A DNA stretch of 64,000 nt from assembly GCF_000300975.2 (NCBI RefSeq), contig NZ_AEEC02000009.1, forward strand, positions 85,563 to 149,562, written 5' to 3'. This DNA comes from Herbaspirillum frisingense GSF30 (GTDB lineage: Bacteria > Pseudomonadota > Gammaproteobacteria > Burkholderiales > Burkholderiaceae_D). The notes beneath the pieces are model-generated. The model was not told the DNA's origin and did no database searches. It worked only from the letters and a program-made list of their open reading frames with translations. Both the position numbers and the translations under genes were made by a program. Positions 54,836 to 63,447 of this stretch are shown here, piece after piece (position 1 is the stretch's first letter; the number at the start of each line of letters is the position of its first letter).

Positions 54836-55551
54836 TCGGTTTTGAAGTGCATACTATTCTGCCTGTTATCCATCATATCGATTTCAATACTAGCCTCCAT
54901 CAGGCTGAGATCGCATTTAAGTCGGGTGCGGACGGTGTTTTCTTAATTTCTCATCGAGGGGACGATTCTCATCTGCTACGGCCGGCTAGTGCGATAAAGA
55001 GTAAATTTAAGAGCAAACTAGTCGGCGTCAATTTCCTAACGCGGGGGCCGCTAGAAAGTTTTCGTTTAGGGCGTGCAGCTGAAATGGATATGATTTGGTC
55101 TGATACGCCAGGTATTTCTTCAGATGGAATATCGCATGAAGCAAATATCATCGGCCAAGAGCTAGCGCAAGAAGGGACGTGCCCACAGTTTTTTGCCTCA
55201 GTTGCGTTCAAATATCAGCCAGAGGAGCCGCTTCCCGGTATCGCCGCGAGTAAAGCGGCACTTTGTCGAATGATTCCGACCACCAGCGGAAAAGAAACCG
55301 GTGCTGCGCCGTTCCTGTCAAAAATAAAGACAATGAGCGCGAATGTTAATCACGGACCGTTGGCTATCGCTAGTGGCGTTAGCCCTGCAAATGTCGAAAA
55401 ATTTTTACCTTTTGTGAGCCACATCTTAGTCGCAACCGGAGTATCGGTTGACGAGCATCATTTCTCTGAAAACCTTATGTTGGAATTGATAGAGCGCGTG
55501 CGCAGTTGGGATAAGGGCCGAATGAGCCCAGACTTGGGTGGTTATATTTAA
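54832..55551 (+). CDS. BtpA/SgcQ-like TIM-barrel protein
   Basis: This is a 239-residue protein. The reading starts at TTG 54832, overlapping the previous stop by 4 bp; GTG 54847 is possible. The first strand (VHTILPVIHHIDFNTSLHQA) and the phosphate-binding end (LAIASGVSPANVEKFLPFV then VATGVSVDEHHF) match the BtpA-like beta/alpha barrel, related to phosphoribosyl isomerases. SgcQ and BtpA proteins have poorly defined roles. With a phosphoribosyltransferase-like and a HisE-like gene in the same operon, a phosphoribosyl substrate is plausible but unproved. It is the last gene of the operon. Confidence 0.65.
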   Translation: MIGFEVHTILPVIHHIDFNTSLHQAEIAFKSGADGVFLISHRGDDSHLLRPASAIKSKFKSKLVGVNFLTRGPLESFRLGRAAEMDMIWSDTPGISSDGISHEANIIGQELAQEGTCPQFFASVAFKYQPEEPLPGIAASKAALCRMIPTTSGKETGAAPFLSKIKTMSANVNHGPLAIASGVSPANVEKFLPFVSHILVATGVSVDEHHFSENLMLELIERVRSWDKGRMSPDLGGYI

Positions 55552-55614
55552 AAATGCCTTAGGAATTTGTATTTGTCACCGTGGGAATGACCTGCGTCGG
55601 TAATTTGTAGTCAG

Positions 55615-55924
55615 TCAGGCAGTGAGTCGGTTGTCGATCATATTCGATTCCAGCCAGGCTCGACGGACCGTAGCTGGAGGTTGGTAGTTATGTGCGCTAT
55701 GCGGTCTATGCTCGTTGTAGAACTGACGCCATCTTTCAATCAGCACTTTTGCCTCTGCCCGGCTGCGGAACCACTCCCGGTTAAGCAGTTCGTCACGCAG
55801 CTTGCCATTGAAGCTTTCCACGAATCCGTTCTGCCATGGACTGCCTGGCGCAATGAAGGCCGGACCAACTGAGGCATCCCGCAGCCATAGCATGACCTTG
55901 GCCGCTGTGAACTCGGCGCCGTTG
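55615..55924 (-). pseudogene. Truncated IS3-family transposase (C-terminal part of OrfB)
   Basis: About 100 residues of the integrase catalytic domain remain: [37 protein letters not shown] and [16 protein letters not shown]. The usual D before NGAEF is lost, because the sequence switches at 55924 into a 65-bp inverted repeat. The N-terminal half and OrfA are absent, so it cannot be active. The remaining part keeps the last acidic residue (E in FVESFNG). Confidence 0.85.
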
Positions 55925-55989
55925 TGTAATGACCCACTGAAAACCAGGTGCAAGTCCCGCCATGAGCAGGTTTTCAGTGGGTCATTACA
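55925..55989. repeat. 65-bp perfect inverted repeat (21-bp arms)
   Basis: The arm beginning TGTAATGACCCACTG runs to 55945 and its exact reverse complement spans 55969-55989, with a 23-nt centre. The outward TGTAATGA ends resemble the termini of an IS3-type element. It abuts the broken transposase, so it may be the remains of two IS ends brought together by deletion, or a MITE-like insertion. Confidence 0.8.
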
Positions 55990-56048
55990 AGATCACGCAC
56001 ACAGGTATACGATGATGACCCATCCAAAGACCCCATCAGGAGCAAGGC

Positions 56049-56852
56049 ATGCCAAACCTTCAAGACCCGCAACAACCCCAGGTTCCGTGGGACGTCGCCC
56101 AGTATCTGCGCTTCGGCGGTGAACGCCTGCGTCCGGCGCTGGACCTGATGTTGCATCTGCCCTTGCAGGCTCCCGCCCGTATTCTCGATTTCGGTTGCGG
56201 TGCCGGTAACCTGACAACCTTGCTGCAGCAGCGCTGGCCAGAGGCTGAGGTGCTGGGTGTGGATGGCTCGGAGGACATGCTGGCCAAGGCGCGCGCGACC
56301 GTTCCGCATGGCCGCTTCATTCAAGCCGATCTGAACCACTGGACGCCGGAGCACAAGCTTGACCTGATCTACACCAACGCGACCCTCCAATGGCTTCCCG
56401 ATCACGCACAGCTGTTCCCACGGCTGTTGTCCTTCCTTAATCCCGGTGGTTGCCTGGCGGTGCAGATGCCGGTCATGCACGATGCGCCGTTGAGACTGGC
56501 GCAGGTGGAACTGGCACGCTCGCCGGCCTATGCAGAGGTTCTGGGTGACGTGTCGGAACGACGCAATGTGCTGGACATGGGTGGCTATCACGACCTGCTG
56601 CGACCACGGGTGGCGAGCCTGGATATCTGGCAGACCACCTGTCTCCATGTGCTCAAGGGCGAGGACCCGGTGCTGGAGTGGGCCAGCGGCAGCAGCCTGC
56701 GGCCCTACCTTGAAAAGATGAAGGGCGAACAGCTGCAGGCCTTTCGCGCCGATTATGCGCGCAGGATGCATCTGGCCTATCCGCCTCGCAGTGACGGCAT
56801 TACCTTGTTGCCGTTCCAGCGCATGTTCATCATGGCGACCTTGCCGGGCTGA
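56049..56852 (+). CDS. tam: Trans-aconitate 2-methyltransferase
   Basis: This is a 267-residue SAM-dependent methyltransferase that detoxifies trans-aconitate, an inhibitor of aconitase. It has ARILDFGCGAGNLTTLL (SAM motif I), VDGSEDMLAKA, FIQADLNHW and TNATLQWLPDH, all matching Tam. The start has AGGAGCAAGGC upstream. The full frame is intact and GC-rich, so it lies outside the AT-rich island. Confidence 0.92.
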   Translation: MPNLQDPQQPQVPWDVAQYLRFGGERLRPALDLMLHLPLQAPARILDFGCGAGNLTTLLQQRWPEAEVLGVDGSEDMLAKARATVPHGRFIQADLNHWTPEHKLDLIYTNATLQWLPDHAQLFPRLLSFLNPGGCLAVQMPVMHDAPLRLAQVELARSPAYAEVLGDVSERRNVLDMGGYHDLLRPRVASLDIWQTTCLHVLKGEDPVLEWASGSSLRPYLEKMKGEQLQAFRADYARRMHLAYPPRSDGITLLPFQRMFIMATLPG

Positions 56853-56875
56853 ACCTGGCGCGTTGCGAACAGGCC

Positions 56876-57751
56876 CTAGCGATCCAGCCTGTCGACCCAG
56901 TCCACAATCTCCCTGGCAACCGCCTGCGGCTGTTCCGGAAACAGCGCATGACTGGCATCAGGAATCACCCGCACCTCCACCCTGCCTGGCAGGGCGTCGC
57001 GAAGTTCATCGCGGGTGGCCGCAGGGCGCCAGGGGTCGTGCTGCGCTTGCAGGTCGAGGATGGGTACGGTCGAATACGGCCACCACGTCGATTGTGGTGT
57101 CGTCCGGCTGGCCTGCCGATAGGCCGAAGCGAGTTCTGGATGCCATCCTTCCAGCCAGGACTGCGGCACGAACGGTCCGTAGAAGAAGGCATCTCTGAGC
57201 GCCGCAATCCGCTGCGCGGTTGAGTTGCGCTGGTCTGCAGCGGTATCCAGCGCCGCGCTCAATTGCGCCGGGAGCCGTCCTTTGGCTGCCGCAGCTGCCA
57301 CGACCACGCCGCGTACCAGTGCGGGATAATCCAGCGCCGTGACCCGGGCCACGTAATGTCCGTAGGCATGGCCCACCACGACGGCGCGACCTTGGCCCAG
57401 CAGCCGGATCGCCAGCGCCACATCACCGGCCAGGGTGTGCAGGCTTATCCCTTCCAGCGGTCCCCGGCTGGCACCGATGCCACGCGGTTGCGGCCGCAGC
57501 ACACGGTAACCGGCCTGGGCCAGGAGTTCGGCGACGGTGTCGAAATCCTCGCTGCCACGTTGTGAGGAAGGCAGCAGCACGATCACTCCCTTGCGCTCCC
57601 GGGCATCGGGGCCTGAGGCTTCATCGACGATTACCTCGATCGACGTTTCACCCTCTTGAACAATGGCATGGTTGCGTACATTGGCTGCCGCCAGTGGCGC
57701 GCTCCACGCCAGCCATGCCGTTACGGCGGCCAGCAACATCGCAATCTTCAT
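56876..57751 (-). CDS. Exported alpha/beta-hydrolase-fold protein without the serine nucleophile
   Basis: This is a 291-residue protein with a signal peptide (MKIAMLLAAVTAWLAWSAP, cleavage near residue 22). The fold is shown by VIVLLPSSQRGSEDF, the nucleophile elbow VVVGHAYGHYVA and the terminal histidine region VIPDASHALFPEQP. In the elbow, alanine (A129) stands where a serine is expected. Proteins with GHAxG elbows exist in proteobacteria, as I recall, but their activity is unclear. It may be non-catalytic or use another residue. It is the last minus-strand gene of the catabolic cluster. Confidence 0.8.
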   Translation of the reverse strand: MKIAMLLAAVTAWLAWSAPLAAANVRNHAIVQEGETSIEVIVDEASGPDARERKGVIVLLPSSQRGSEDFDTVAELLAQAGYRVLRPQPRGIGASRGPLEGISLHTLAGDVALAIRLLGQGRAVVVGHAYGHYVARVTALDYPALVRGVVVAAAAAKGRLPAQLSAALDTAADQRNSTAQRIAALRDAFFYGPFVPQSWLEGWHPELASAYRQASRTTPQSTWWPYSTVPILDLQAQHDPWRPAATRDELRDALPGRVEVRVIPDASHALFPEQPQAVAREIVDWVDRLDR

Positions 57752-57855
57752 GGGGAATCCTTTTTCTTGTCACGATCTTTGCGCGGGCGGCACGGCAGGT
57801 CGAAGCCTGCCGTGCCACCCACACGTATCCACGCATGCGCTCAGGCAGGTGCTGC

Positions 57856-58974
57856 TCAGAACGTATGCCTGATCCCGGCATTCCAGGCCATATCGCCCGA
57901 GCCGGTCTCGATGGCGCTGCCTACCGTGTAGCCGGCGCCGTTCCGGTTCCAGATCCTGGCGACCGTTGTATACAGTTCGGTACGTCGGGAGAGCGCATAC
58001 AGATAGCCCAGCCCCAGTTGTGAAGCATCCTGGTTGAAGCGGGTGCGGTCATCCTTGCGGATGTAGGACGCGATCAGCTTGTGCTGTCCCAAGGGCAGGG
58101 TCACGCCGAGGATCATGTCGCGGCTGTCGGTGGTCGGGGTTGGGGCGACCGCCAGGCCGTAGGCATTGGCATTGTTGAGTGCCGAGCTGCCATAGCCCTT
58201 GTTGATGCCGTAGCCGAAGTTGAACTTGACCACCTTCAGGTCATAACTGCCGGAGAGCAGCGTGTTCTTGGCGTTCTCGCTGCGCTGGACGGTGGGCGTA
58301 TCCATGTTGCGGTTGTGGTGCGCCAGGCGTAGCGAAAGGCCGCCATTGGCATAGGCCAGGGCGCCGCCCCAGGCGCGGCCCATGGCATTGGAACCGGCGT
58401 TTTCGCCGAAGCCGTAGACCGCTTCGGCGGAGACGCCGCCGAAGGAAGGTGACACGTACTTGACCGTGTTGTCCATGCGACTGCCCGAATTCGCCGCCAG
58501 GTTCGCAGCGTTACCGGCAAAGCCCGCCGCAAACGGATCGGCCAGCACGAAGCCGGTGTAGTGTGGCGTGTACTGGCGGCCCACCGTGAGCGTGCCTTGC
58601 GAACCCGACAGGCCCACATAGGACTGGCGCCCGAAGAGCAAGCCGCCCTGGCCCATCGCGCCGGTGTCGCTCTGGAATCCGGACTCCAGTACAAACAGCG
58701 CCGCCATGCCGCCACCGAGATCCTCGGTCCCCTTGAAGCCGAGTCGGGAACCCGATCCTATCCCGCCGGTGATCTTGTTGACAGAGCCGTTGCGGCCACC
58801 GGATTCGTGCACGAAGCCGGTATCGACAATGCCGTAGATGGTCACGCCGGACTGCGCCAACGCGGCGTGGGTCGACAGTAGCAGGGCGGCGCCCAGGGCC
58901 AGCTGGCGGGCATATGTGCGGGTGTCAGGCTGCTTTGTCGATCGGGAAAACTGTGATGACAATGGGTAAGACAT
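57856..58974 (-). CDS. Gram-negative porin, betaproteobacterial type
   Basis: This is a 372-residue outer-membrane porin. It starts at ATG 58974 with a strong AGGAGGAG site; the frame is open upstream but that part is antisense to other coding. A signal peptide ends ALAQ, then the typical SGVTIYGIVDTGFVHESGG strand. The long beta-barrel ends in the C-terminal phenylalanine (GIRHTF) recognised by the BAM complex. Neighbouring catabolic genes suggest a role in uptake of their substrate. Confidence 0.92.
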   Translation of the reverse strand: MSYPLSSQFSRSTKQPDTRTYARQLALGAALLLSTHAALAQSGVTIYGIVDTGFVHESGGRNGSVNKITGGIGSGSRLGFKGTEDLGGGMAALFVLESGFQSDTGAMGQGGLLFGRQSYVGLSGSQGTLTVGRQYTPHYTGFVLADPFAAGFAGNAANLAANSGSRMDNTVKYVSPSFGGVSAEAVYGFGENAGSNAMGRAWGGALAYANGGLSLRLAHHNRNMDTPTVQRSENAKNTLLSGSYDLKVVKFNFGYGINKGYGSSALNNANAYGLAVAPTPTTDSRDMILGVTLPLGQHKLIASYIRKDDRTRFNQDASQLGLGYLYALSRRTELYTTVARIWNRNGAGYTVGSAIETGSGDMAWNAGIRHTF

Positions 58975-59144
58975 GGATGCTCCTCCTTGTGGTTGATATG
59001 TGTCTGCTACCCGGCCCGATGCCGGGCGCAGGCAAGACGTGTCCCTTCCACTGCGACGGCGAGGTCGCAGCGGTGGAATCTTGTGAAGGTGTTCCGGGCC
59101 GGCCGCTACGTGGGTGTGCAGCGGTGGGACGGCACCGGCAGAGG

Positions 59145-59921
59145 TCAGCGGCCGGTGAAGACCGGTGCGCGCTTTTCCTTGAACGCCAGCTGCGCTTCGC
59201 GCGCATCCTCGGTCTTGCCGATGGCGGCGGTCATGTCCTGTTCGTAGCGATAGCCGTCGCGCAGGCTCAGGTCTTCGATGACGTTCATGGTGTGCTTGCC
59301 CATGCGCGTCGAGACCGGGCTTTTGGACGCGATCACATGGGCGATCTCCAGTGCCGTCTCCAGCAGGGCCTCGGGCGCCACGCAGGCTTCGACGATGCCC
59401 AGCCGATACAGCTCCTGGCCGCCGACCCGGTAGCCGGTGAGGGCCATGCGGCGCAGGCGCGAATGCGGGAACAGGCGCATGGCATGACGGCAACCACCGA
59501 GCAGGCCGACATCGACCTCCGGCAGGCCCAGGCTGGCCTGCTCGGACGCCACCAGGATGTCCGAGGAGGCCACCAGTGCCAGCCCCGAGCCCAGTGCGGC
59601 GCCGTTGATGGCGGCCACCACAGGCTTGGCGCATTCACGCACGGCATGGAAGCATTCCCGGGTACGTCGCGAGTGCGCCATGAAGTCGCCCGGCTGGCGG
59701 ATGTTCTCGGCACGACCCTTGAGGTCGGCGCCGGCGCAGAACACCTTGCCGGCACCCGTCAGCACGACGGCGCGAATGTCATCGGTCTCGGAGATGGCGT
59801 CCAGTGCCATCGTCAGTTCATCGTTGAGCGTGCGGGTCAGCGCATTGACCGGCGGCGCATTCAGGGTCAGCGTAGCGACATGGTCATCGAGTCTGACATT
59901 GAGCTGGGTGAAGTCGAACAT
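59145..59921 (-). CDS. Enoyl-CoA hydratase/isomerase family protein
   Basis: This is a 258-residue crotonase-fold protein starting at ATG 59921 with AGGGA upstream. It has the oxyanion-hole motifs AGKVFCAGADLKGRA and INGAALGSGLALVASSD, and SLGLPEVDVGLLGG, where E near residue 136 fits one catalytic glutamate. It should act on an unsaturated acyl-CoA, as expected beside a CoA transferase. The exact substrate is unknown. Confidence 0.88.
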   Translation of the reverse strand: MFDFTQLNVRLDDHVATLTLNAPPVNALTRTLNDELTMALDAISETDDIRAVVLTGAGKVFCAGADLKGRAENIRQPGDFMAHSRRTRECFHAVRECAKPVVAAINGAALGSGLALVASSDILVASEQASLGLPEVDVGLLGGCRHAMRLFPHSRLRRMALTGYRVGGQELYRLGIVEACVAPEALLETALEIAHVIASKSPVSTRMGKHTMNVIEDLSLRDGYRYEQDMTAAIGKTEDAREAQLAFKEKRAPVFTGR

Positions 59922-59940
59922 GGAATCCCTCGTCATGAAT

Positions 59941-60849
59941 TTAGCGGCCGGCCTGGTCAAAGCCATACAGTGTCTGCGGGTTGTCCACCAGGATCTGCTG
60001 CCGCACCGCGGCATCCGGCACCCACTGGTGGAACAGGTCGATGAGTGCGCCCACATCCGGTGCCTTCTCGCCCATGCGCACATGGGGCCAGTCCGAGCCC
60101 CACAGCAGGCGTGCGGGATTGGCCGCCACCAGGGCGTCGTGGAAGGGTTTGAGATCGGCATAGGCGGGGGCCGCACCGGAGACCCGGCAGACCGAGAGCT
60201 TGACCCATACGTCACCGTCCCGAAGCGCGGCCAGCACCGTCTGGAAGGCGGGATCATCGATGCCGCGCTCTACCTTCAGGCAGGCCATGTGATCCAGCAC
60301 CAGTGTCAGCCCGGTCGCACGCAGCTGCGGCAGCAGTTGCGCATAGGCAGCGCAGGGCGCCCACAGTTGCGCGTGCAGGCCCGCTTCGCGCATGGCCGGT
60401 GCCAGCTGCAGCAGATCGCCCACGCCCACGCTGCCGGCAAACCTGTCACCGGCAGGGGTGAACATTTCCACAAAACGCAGACCACGGATGCCGCCGGCAT
60501 GCCAGGCCTGCAGAGTGGCCAGCGGCGTGTCGGCGCTGGCCACGGCGATGCCGCGTACCTGTCCGGCACTGGCGGCGATGGCTGCCAGCATGCAGGCCGG
60601 ATCGCTACCGTAAGGAGCGGGTTGCACCAGCACGCCGCGAGGTGCACCTACCGTGGCCAGCATCTGCGCATGGAGTTCGGCAGGGGCCAGCGGCGGCGGA
60701 TAGTTCGACGCCGTGGATAACGGAAATGCCGCATACGGACCGAAGACATGGGCGTGGCTGTCGCAAGCCTGGGCCGGCAAGGAGGCATCCGGCGCCGTAG
60801 GCATGCGCGGTGTCTCGGTCTCGGTGGGGATGAAGCCGGAGGTCGTCAC
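59941..60849 (-). CDS. Amidohydrolase-family protein, 2-pyrone-4,6-dicarboxylate lactonase-like
   Basis: This 302-residue protein is of the PF04909 metal-dependent hydrolase family. The N-terminal DSHAHVFGPYAAFPL carries the HxH-type motif, and LLWGSDWPHVRMGE carries the conserved aspartate. The closest known activity is LigI, which opens the lactone 2-pyrone-4,6-dicarboxylate in aromatic breakdown. It overlaps the start of the gene upstream (60846-60849) by 4 bp. Confidence 0.82.
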   Translation of the reverse strand: MTTSGFIPTETETPRMPTAPDASLPAQACDSHAHVFGPYAAFPLSTASNYPPPLAPAELHAQMLATVGAPRGVLVQPAPYGSDPACMLAAIAASAGQVRGIAVASADTPLATLQAWHAGGIRGLRFVEMFTPAGDRFAGSVGVGDLLQLAPAMREAGLHAQLWAPCAAYAQLLPQLRATGLTLVLDHMACLKVERGIDDPAFQTVLAALRDGDVWVKLSVCRVSGAAPAYADLKPFHDALVAANPARLLWGSDWPHVRMGEKAPDVGALIDLFHQWVPDAAVRQQILVDNPQTLYGFDQAGR

Positions 60850-61475
60850 GATAGCGGCTCCTTGACCGGGCTCAGTTGGCCGGGCGGCAAGTCGGCCAAC
60901 TGCGGCCGGCCCTGTTGCGTGGCGACCTGCAGGCGCGGTTCTGCATATTCCTCCGGCACCGGAATCTGGTGCACGTTGAGCGTCATGGCCACCATCGTGT
61001 AGTAGCCCAGGATGGCGCCCAGTTCGACGATGCCGGCCTCGCCGTACAGACCCAGCACGCGTTGATACACCTCCTCATCGACATTGCCGTGTTGCTGCAG
61101 TTGCCGGGCATATTCGTAGACGTGGGCATCGGCGGCGTCGGCAAACATGGGGGCCTGGCATGCGCACAGCGCATCGATCACCGTTTGCGGCAGGCCGGCG
61201 GCCTGTGCTGCCTGCGCATGGATGGCCCATTCGAGCTGGCTGTTCCAGCGCCGTGCTGCCACCAGGATCACAAGTTCGCTATGACGCGGTGGAATGCTGG
61301 TGCCGAAGCGCAGCAGGGCACCCATCTTCTGCCAGCGGTCAGCCAGTGCCGGGTTGTGCAGGGCGGCTTTCAAGGGGCCGACCAGGCGCGCGCGCGGGCC
61401 GCTGACGATGTCGTCGTAGACCGCACGCTGTTCGGCGTTCATGGTCTCCGGGGAGGGGAAGGAAATTCTTGGCAT
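60846..61475 (-). CDS. Carboxymuconolactone decarboxylase family protein
   Basis: This 209-residue protein has the CMD/AhpD-like helical core: RHSELVILVAARRWNSQLEW then AIHAQAAQAAGLP. The usual AhpD CxxC is absent, so a peroxidase role is unlikely; a lactone or decarboxylation role fits better. It is translationally coupled to the downstream amidohydrolase through the ATGA overlap, so both probably act on successive intermediates. Confidence 0.85.
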   Translation of the reverse strand: MPRISFPSPETMNAEQRAVYDDIVSGPRARLVGPLKAALHNPALADRWQKMGALLRFGTSIPPRHSELVILVAARRWNSQLEWAIHAQAAQAAGLPQTVIDALCACQAPMFADAADAHVYEYARQLQQHGNVDEEVYQRVLGLYGEAGIVELGAILGYYTMVAMTLNVHQIPVPEEYAEPRLQVATQQGRPQLADLPPGQLSPVKEPLS

Positions 61476-61509
61476 GGCGTTTCGGTCAGGTTCTTGTCGT
61501 GGTTCGATT

Positions 61510-62730
61510 TCAGATCACGCCAGCGTCATTCCACGCGGCGATCTGGGCGGCATCAAAGCCGAGTTCGGTTAGCACCTCATCGGTATGCTGGCCCAGCAGG
61601 GGAGGTGCCTTGTCGAAGCGCAAGGCGGCATCGGCAAAGCGCATCGGGCTGCGGATCTGCGGTACCGACCCGGCAGTAGGGTGGGGGATCTGGATCAGCA
61701 TTTCGCGGTGCTTTACCTGTTCGTCCTCGAACACCTGCGGGATGGTGTTGATCGGGCTGCACGGGACCCCGGCGGCATCCAGCAGCGCGGCCCACTCCTG
61801 CATGCCACGGGTCTTCAATACGTCGGTGATCATGGGCAGCAGCACATCCTTGTTGCGCACCCGATTGCCGTTGGTGGCGAAGCGCTCGTCGGCCGGCCAT
61901 CCGGCCTGGCCGATCACCTGGCAGAACTTGGCGAACTGGCCATCGTTGCCGACCACCAGGACGACGTAGCCATCGGCGCAGGCGAACACGTCCTGGGGCT
62001 GGATGTTGGGATGCTTGTTGCCGGCGCGTTGCGGGGTCTTGCCGGAGATCAGGTAGTTCATCCCCTGGTTGGCGACCGAGCCCACCATGACGTCGAGCAT
62101 GCCGATATCGATGTAGTCGCCCAGGCCGGTCTCTGCCCGTCGCGCCAGCGCCGCCAGTACCGAGACCGAGGTGTACATGCCGGTCATCAGGTCGACGATG
62201 GGCACGCCCACTTTCTGAGGGCCACCGCCTGGCAGGTCATCCCGTTCACCGGTGACGCTCATGAGGCCACCCATGGCCTGGATCATGAAGTCATAGGCGG
62301 CGTTGTCGGCCTTGGGGCCGGTCTGGCCGAAGCCGGTCACCGAGCAGTAGATCAGGCCGGGGTTGATCTGCTTGAGGCTGGCGTAATCCAGGCCGAACTT
62401 GGCCAGGGTGCCGACCTTGTAGTTTTCCAGGAGGATATCCGAGCGCGCCGCCAGATCGCGGATGATGCGCTGGCCCTCGGCCGTGTTCAGATCCACCGTG
62501 ATGGACCGCTTGCCGCGGTTGCAGGCCAGGTAGTAGCCGGCTTCGCGGGTTTCGTTGCCCTCTGCGTCACGCAGGAAGGGCGGGCCCCAGCTGCGGGTGT
62601 CGTCGCCCACGCGCGGGCGCTCCACCTTGATGACGTCGGCGCCGAGATCGGCCAGGATCTGGCCCGACCAGGGACCAGCGAGGATGCGCGAAAGATCGAG
62701 CACCTTGATGTGGGAAAGCGGACCTGCCAT
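61510..62730 (-). CDS. CaiB/BaiF-family CoA transferase
   Basis: This is a 406-residue class III CoA transferase starting at ATG 62730 (MAGPLSHIKVLDLSRILAGP). It has the family's ADLGADVIKVERP, the NRGKRSITVDLNTAEGQ segment and the LLENYKVGTLAKFGLDY region. It moves CoA between carboxylic acids, probably to activate the pathway substrate at the expense of another acyl-CoA. The spacing to its neighbours is 34 and 49 bp, so it sits in the operon. The frame is open further upstream but enters the GST gene antisense. Confidence 0.92.
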   Translation of the reverse strand: MAGPLSHIKVLDLSRILAGPWSGQILADLGADVIKVERPRVGDDTRSWGPPFLRDAEGNETREAGYYLACNRGKRSITVDLNTAEGQRIIRDLAARSDILLENYKVGTLAKFGLDYASLKQINPGLIYCSVTGFGQTGPKADNAAYDFMIQAMGGLMSVTGERDDLPGGGPQKVGVPIVDLMTGMYTSVSVLAALARRAETGLGDYIDIGMLDVMVGSVANQGMNYLISGKTPQRAGNKHPNIQPQDVFACADGYVVLVVGNDGQFAKFCQVIGQAGWPADERFATNGNRVRNKDVLLPMITDVLKTRGMQEWAALLDAAGVPCSPINTIPQVFEDEQVKHREMLIQIPHPTAGSVPQIRSPMRFADAALRFDKAPPLLGQHTDEVLTELGFDAAQIAAWNDAGVI

Positions 62731-62779
62731 GAGAACTCCGATATCAAACCAAAAAGCAGAAAAAGAAGGGCAGCCGTGT

Positions 62780-63400
62780 TCAGGCTGCAGCGTCGTCCGG
62801 CACCGTCGCCTGTGCCGAGGGACGCAGGCAGAATCCCGCGTGCCAGCTCGCCAGCTGCGGGCGGCCGGCACGCCAGTCGAGATCGGCGAAGCGGTAATCG
62901 AGATAGGACAGCGTGCAGCCGAGGGTGAGGTGACCGATGTCGAAGCCACTGTCGGCCAGGGCCGGGGCCTCGTCTTCGAGACGGTCAAGCGCAGTGCCGA
63001 TCTTGAGCGCAAATGCCTGCAGCCAGCTATCCAGTTGCTGGGCGGGCGTCTTCATGCGTTCCTGGCGCCAGATCAGCAATACCGAAAGCATGCCGTCGCC
63101 CAGTGCCTGGCGGCGCAGCGCAGTCCAGCGTGCCGGGCCGGCCGCCGGGAAGAACCGTGGGCCGTCGTGCAGGCTGTCGAGGTATTCGCAGATCACCGGC
63201 GAGTCGTACAGCGGCTCACCGCCGGGCAGAACCAGCGCGGGAATCTGCGAGAGGGGATTGTCGGCCATGATGGCCGGATTGGGCGTGGCGATGGCGGCCA
63301 CCGAACGCACCAGCTGCACGCGCGATTCGAGACCCGTTTCCTTGAGCAGGATGACCACCTTGCGCACGAAGGGCGAGCGTGGCGACCAATGGAGTTTCAT
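62780..63400 (-). CDS. Glutathione S-transferase family protein
   Basis: This is a 206-residue protein with the thioredoxin-like N-terminal domain (MKLHWSPRSPFVRKVVILLK) and the cis-proline and acidic pair (QIPALVLPGGEPLYDSPVI). A helical C-terminal domain follows. The serine in SPRSPF is the likely glutathione-activating residue. In catabolic clusters such enzymes open rings or isomerise maleyl-type products, but the role here is not shown. Confidence 0.88.
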   Translation of the reverse strand: MKLHWSPRSPFVRKVVILLKETGLESRVQLVRSVAAIATPNPAIMADNPLSQIPALVLPGGEPLYDSPVICEYLDSLHDGPRFFPAAGPARWTALRRQALGDGMLSVLLIWRQERMKTPAQQLDSWLQAFALKIGTALDRLEDEAPALADSGFDIGHLTLGCTLSYLDYRFADLDWRAGRPQLASWHAGFCLRPSAQATVPDDAAA

Positions 63401-63447
63401 GCCGTTTCCTCATCTGTCGATGACTGGCAACGGCAATCGGTGCACCG

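Larger units (their letters stand above)
47805..55990 (+). mobile_element. AT-rich genomic island next to a tRNA gene
   Basis: Base and codon use change sharply after the tRNA terminator: codons ending in A or T become common, unlike the core on either side. The island holds a DUF4145 gene, a six-gene operon and a broken IS3-type transposase with a 65-bp inverted repeat at its right edge; GC-rich core sequence resumes at tam (56049). No integrase and no second copy of the tRNA 3' end were found in the window, so the route of entry is open. The limits are approximate. Confidence 0.75.

Noticed and set aside
55552..56048. Right attachment site as a second copy of the tRNA 3' end
   Set aside because: I scanned this stretch for TTCGACTCACGG-type sequence and found no match, so no att site is called.
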